In this document: piece by piece, positions 62,186 to 64,000 of the stretch
Numbering within the stretch: the first letter of the stretch is position 1
Layout: every line of letters starts with the position of its first letter
NCBI GenBank assembly: GCA_036365515.1
Contig: CM070877.1
Span: 117,959,321 to 118,023,320 of the forward strand
Reading direction: 5' to 3'
Length of the DNA stretch: 64,000 nt
Source of the DNA: Torymus aiolomorphi
Lineage: Eukaryota > Arthropoda > Insecta > Hymenoptera > Torymidae
The notes under the pieces: model-generated
What the model saw: the letters and a program-made list of their open reading frames with translations, nothing else
What the model was told of the DNA's origin: nothing
Databases searched by the model: none
Made by a program: the position numbers and the translations under genes

Positions 62186-64000
62186 AAACAGTATCATTTA
62201 TTGGCAAAAAATTGTTCAGCCTCTTACTTAAGTGCCTTTTTAATAGATTAAAAATAGCGTAACATTAAATTGCAATGAATGTTTTATTATATATAAAGAA
62301 AACATTTATTAATATTCATTTTAATAAAATCGTTTTATTGGACAGATTAACTTTTTTTCTTACTCCACGCCTGCATAGCAATAAATTATTGTTATAGAGA
62401 TTGTAATTATTGGTTGAAGGATAATTATCGACAATGATCGAAAAAAAAACTAATTATTCTATAATATCTTGCAATTGGAATAAAAACATTTTTGTTTTAT
62501 CTCTAAAATTAATTATATTTATTATCCAGAACGGAAGACTAAACGCTATTTCAATTGAAGTTTGTTATAGGTACAACCTTAAAATTGCTAGAAAAGTCAC
62601 TGTAGTTATAAACACTCTTAAATCAGGAAAACAATGTATTTTATAATAATAGTAAAAATATAAGAAATTACAAGACCTTTACTAATAATAATAATACTGA
62701 AAAGTACTAGAGCATAGTAATATATAATAATAAGCACAATAAAGCTTTATAAATTTCGGTTTACATTAACAACGTAATTTTTAGGATAAGAAGATTTTGC
62801 AATTATATATATTTAAATCTCTTTAGATTGTAAAAAGCGTTTTGTTGCTAGTATCAAATTTACAATTCATTACTACTGACTAGTTTGTTTTTGTGAAAAT
62901 TTTTAGAGGCAACTCCCATCAATATAACAATGAAATAAAAATTAAATAACTGGAAATGAACTTTTCAATTCCTGTTTGAAAGAATAATAGAACACCCAAG
63001 ATTATAAGATTAAATTAACAGGATTTAATAAATATTGTGCATCTGGGCTACGTTCACTACCTCCGCACATAATGCGACAAGCACCCCTCGATGGATACCC
63101 CTATGCAATGACATCACGTCTTACACAACCGGCAAATGAAGTGCGCTTTTAGGGGCAATCGCAGTCGCTCGAAAGTTGATCTGGCTGCTCTCTTTCAGGC
63201 GCTCCCGTAAACGATCATGTTCTATTTTACCTCTCTCATCAAATCTCGCTTAGGCGAACCCTTCGATAAAAACGATAAGATCGTATTCCGGTAAATTCGA
63301 GGCTTTCGCCTTTGTCACGCCAAGAAATTGCCTCGAGAATAATGGCTTTTTCGTATGGGTAGAAGATATACTACACATATAAAACCCGCCTCAAGCTTCC
63401 TCAGATTGTAAATATCTTTCAAAAAGTACTTTACCTATAAAATAATATTCACGTTAACAGTTTTACTACGTTTTGTTTATTAACTTTTTCATAAAAAAAT
63501 ATATAATGTATTTGAATTTACAACAAATAATTATATTTTTTATAGCAATCTGCGTGTGTTAGATATTAAAACGTTGCTTTAATAATTAATTTAATTCCAT
63601 GCTAGTGTTATAACATTCTTTCATTCATTAGGGTTTGCGAGCATAAAAGAAAATTATCGTTTTGTTTGTTTGCTCAATATTTCATTATTTTAATTTCTTA
63701 TAATGGGTTGCAAACACTTATAATACACGCGATAAACTTGGCGATTATTTAATTCCCGTCATAGCCGGTACTTAATCTGCACTCGCAATTGGTTGGGTCA
63801 CGCGATACGTAATGAAGTTGCGCGGTTTAGGCCAAACATCGCTAAAGAGTAAACGCTTATGACAACAATCGTATGACTTGGAAACTTACAAAAATAATGA
63901 TAATGTGTTGTATTAAAGTTTCGGTGTAATGTATTTTTAGTTCCGCAGGTATTTTACCAGTCACGGATTATTAAAATTCTCAAAATGAGGTATAAATTAT
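62186..64000. other. AT-rich DNA to the window end, no gene
   Basis: No exon, RNA gene or bounded repeat recognised. A small CpG-containing patch lies at 63060-63320. Confidence 0.4.

Overview
The window reads as nuclear DNA of an insect, most likely a hymenopteran such as a parasitoid wasp. That is an inference from composition and repeat content, not from an identified host gene. The background is very AT-rich, with scattered islands of about 0.5-1.3 kb in which CpG is not depleted. Conventional coding sequence is almost absent. I found one convincing host exon (36939-37060, + strand), so most of the window is probably very long intron or intergenic DNA of a gene I could not identify. The rest is CpG-rich islands, microsatellites and a dense layer of transposable elements, many of them palindromic MITEs or foldback elements nested in one another.

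Layout. 1-10 kb: CpG islands in AT-rich DNA with no gene. 10-13.5 kb: three palindromic elements, namely a piggyBac-like MITE with TTAA duplications, a copy of a CCCTGGTAGAAA family, and a MITE built from a repeated GACGAAGAAAAGCC motif. 15.8-18.3 kb: a multi-level nest containing a hAT-like element with an exact 8-bp target duplication. 20.6-27.1 kb: further palindromic elements, long (GA)n and (AT)n runs, and a 253-bp MITE whose ends match the large transposon at 38-49 kb. 28.3-34.7 kb: a 6.4-kb foldback-type composite with about 680-bp inverted arms carrying a decayed but nearly full-length Jockey-type non-LTR retrotransposon (minus strand). 34.7-37.1 kb: AT-rich or pyrimidine-rich DNA and the lone host exon. 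37.2-38.0 kb: two more CCCTGG elements. 38,095-49,247: the main discovery. 49.3-64 kb: CpG islands, small repeats, a TTAA-flanked element and a 1.8-kb CCCTGG element.

The 38,095-49,247 element is an 11.15-kb DNA transposon bounded by CTCTCTAAATCTGAAT inverted repeats. It carries two genes on the minus strand. One encodes a C2H2 zinc-finger protein continuing into an LYYDE...NPLGS transposase-like protein; its two reading frames meet at a canonical U UUU UUC -1 slippery heptamer. The other is an interrupted gene for a SAM-domain (SAMD3-like) protein whose eight visible exons splice with fully consistent phases. Inside the element there is also a minisatellite of about 66 bp, a 1.1-kb palindrome with a (TA)n core and arrays of AATAAGTG-type palindromes at both ends. 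The working inference is a two-protein transposon that also mobilises short MITEs with the same termini.
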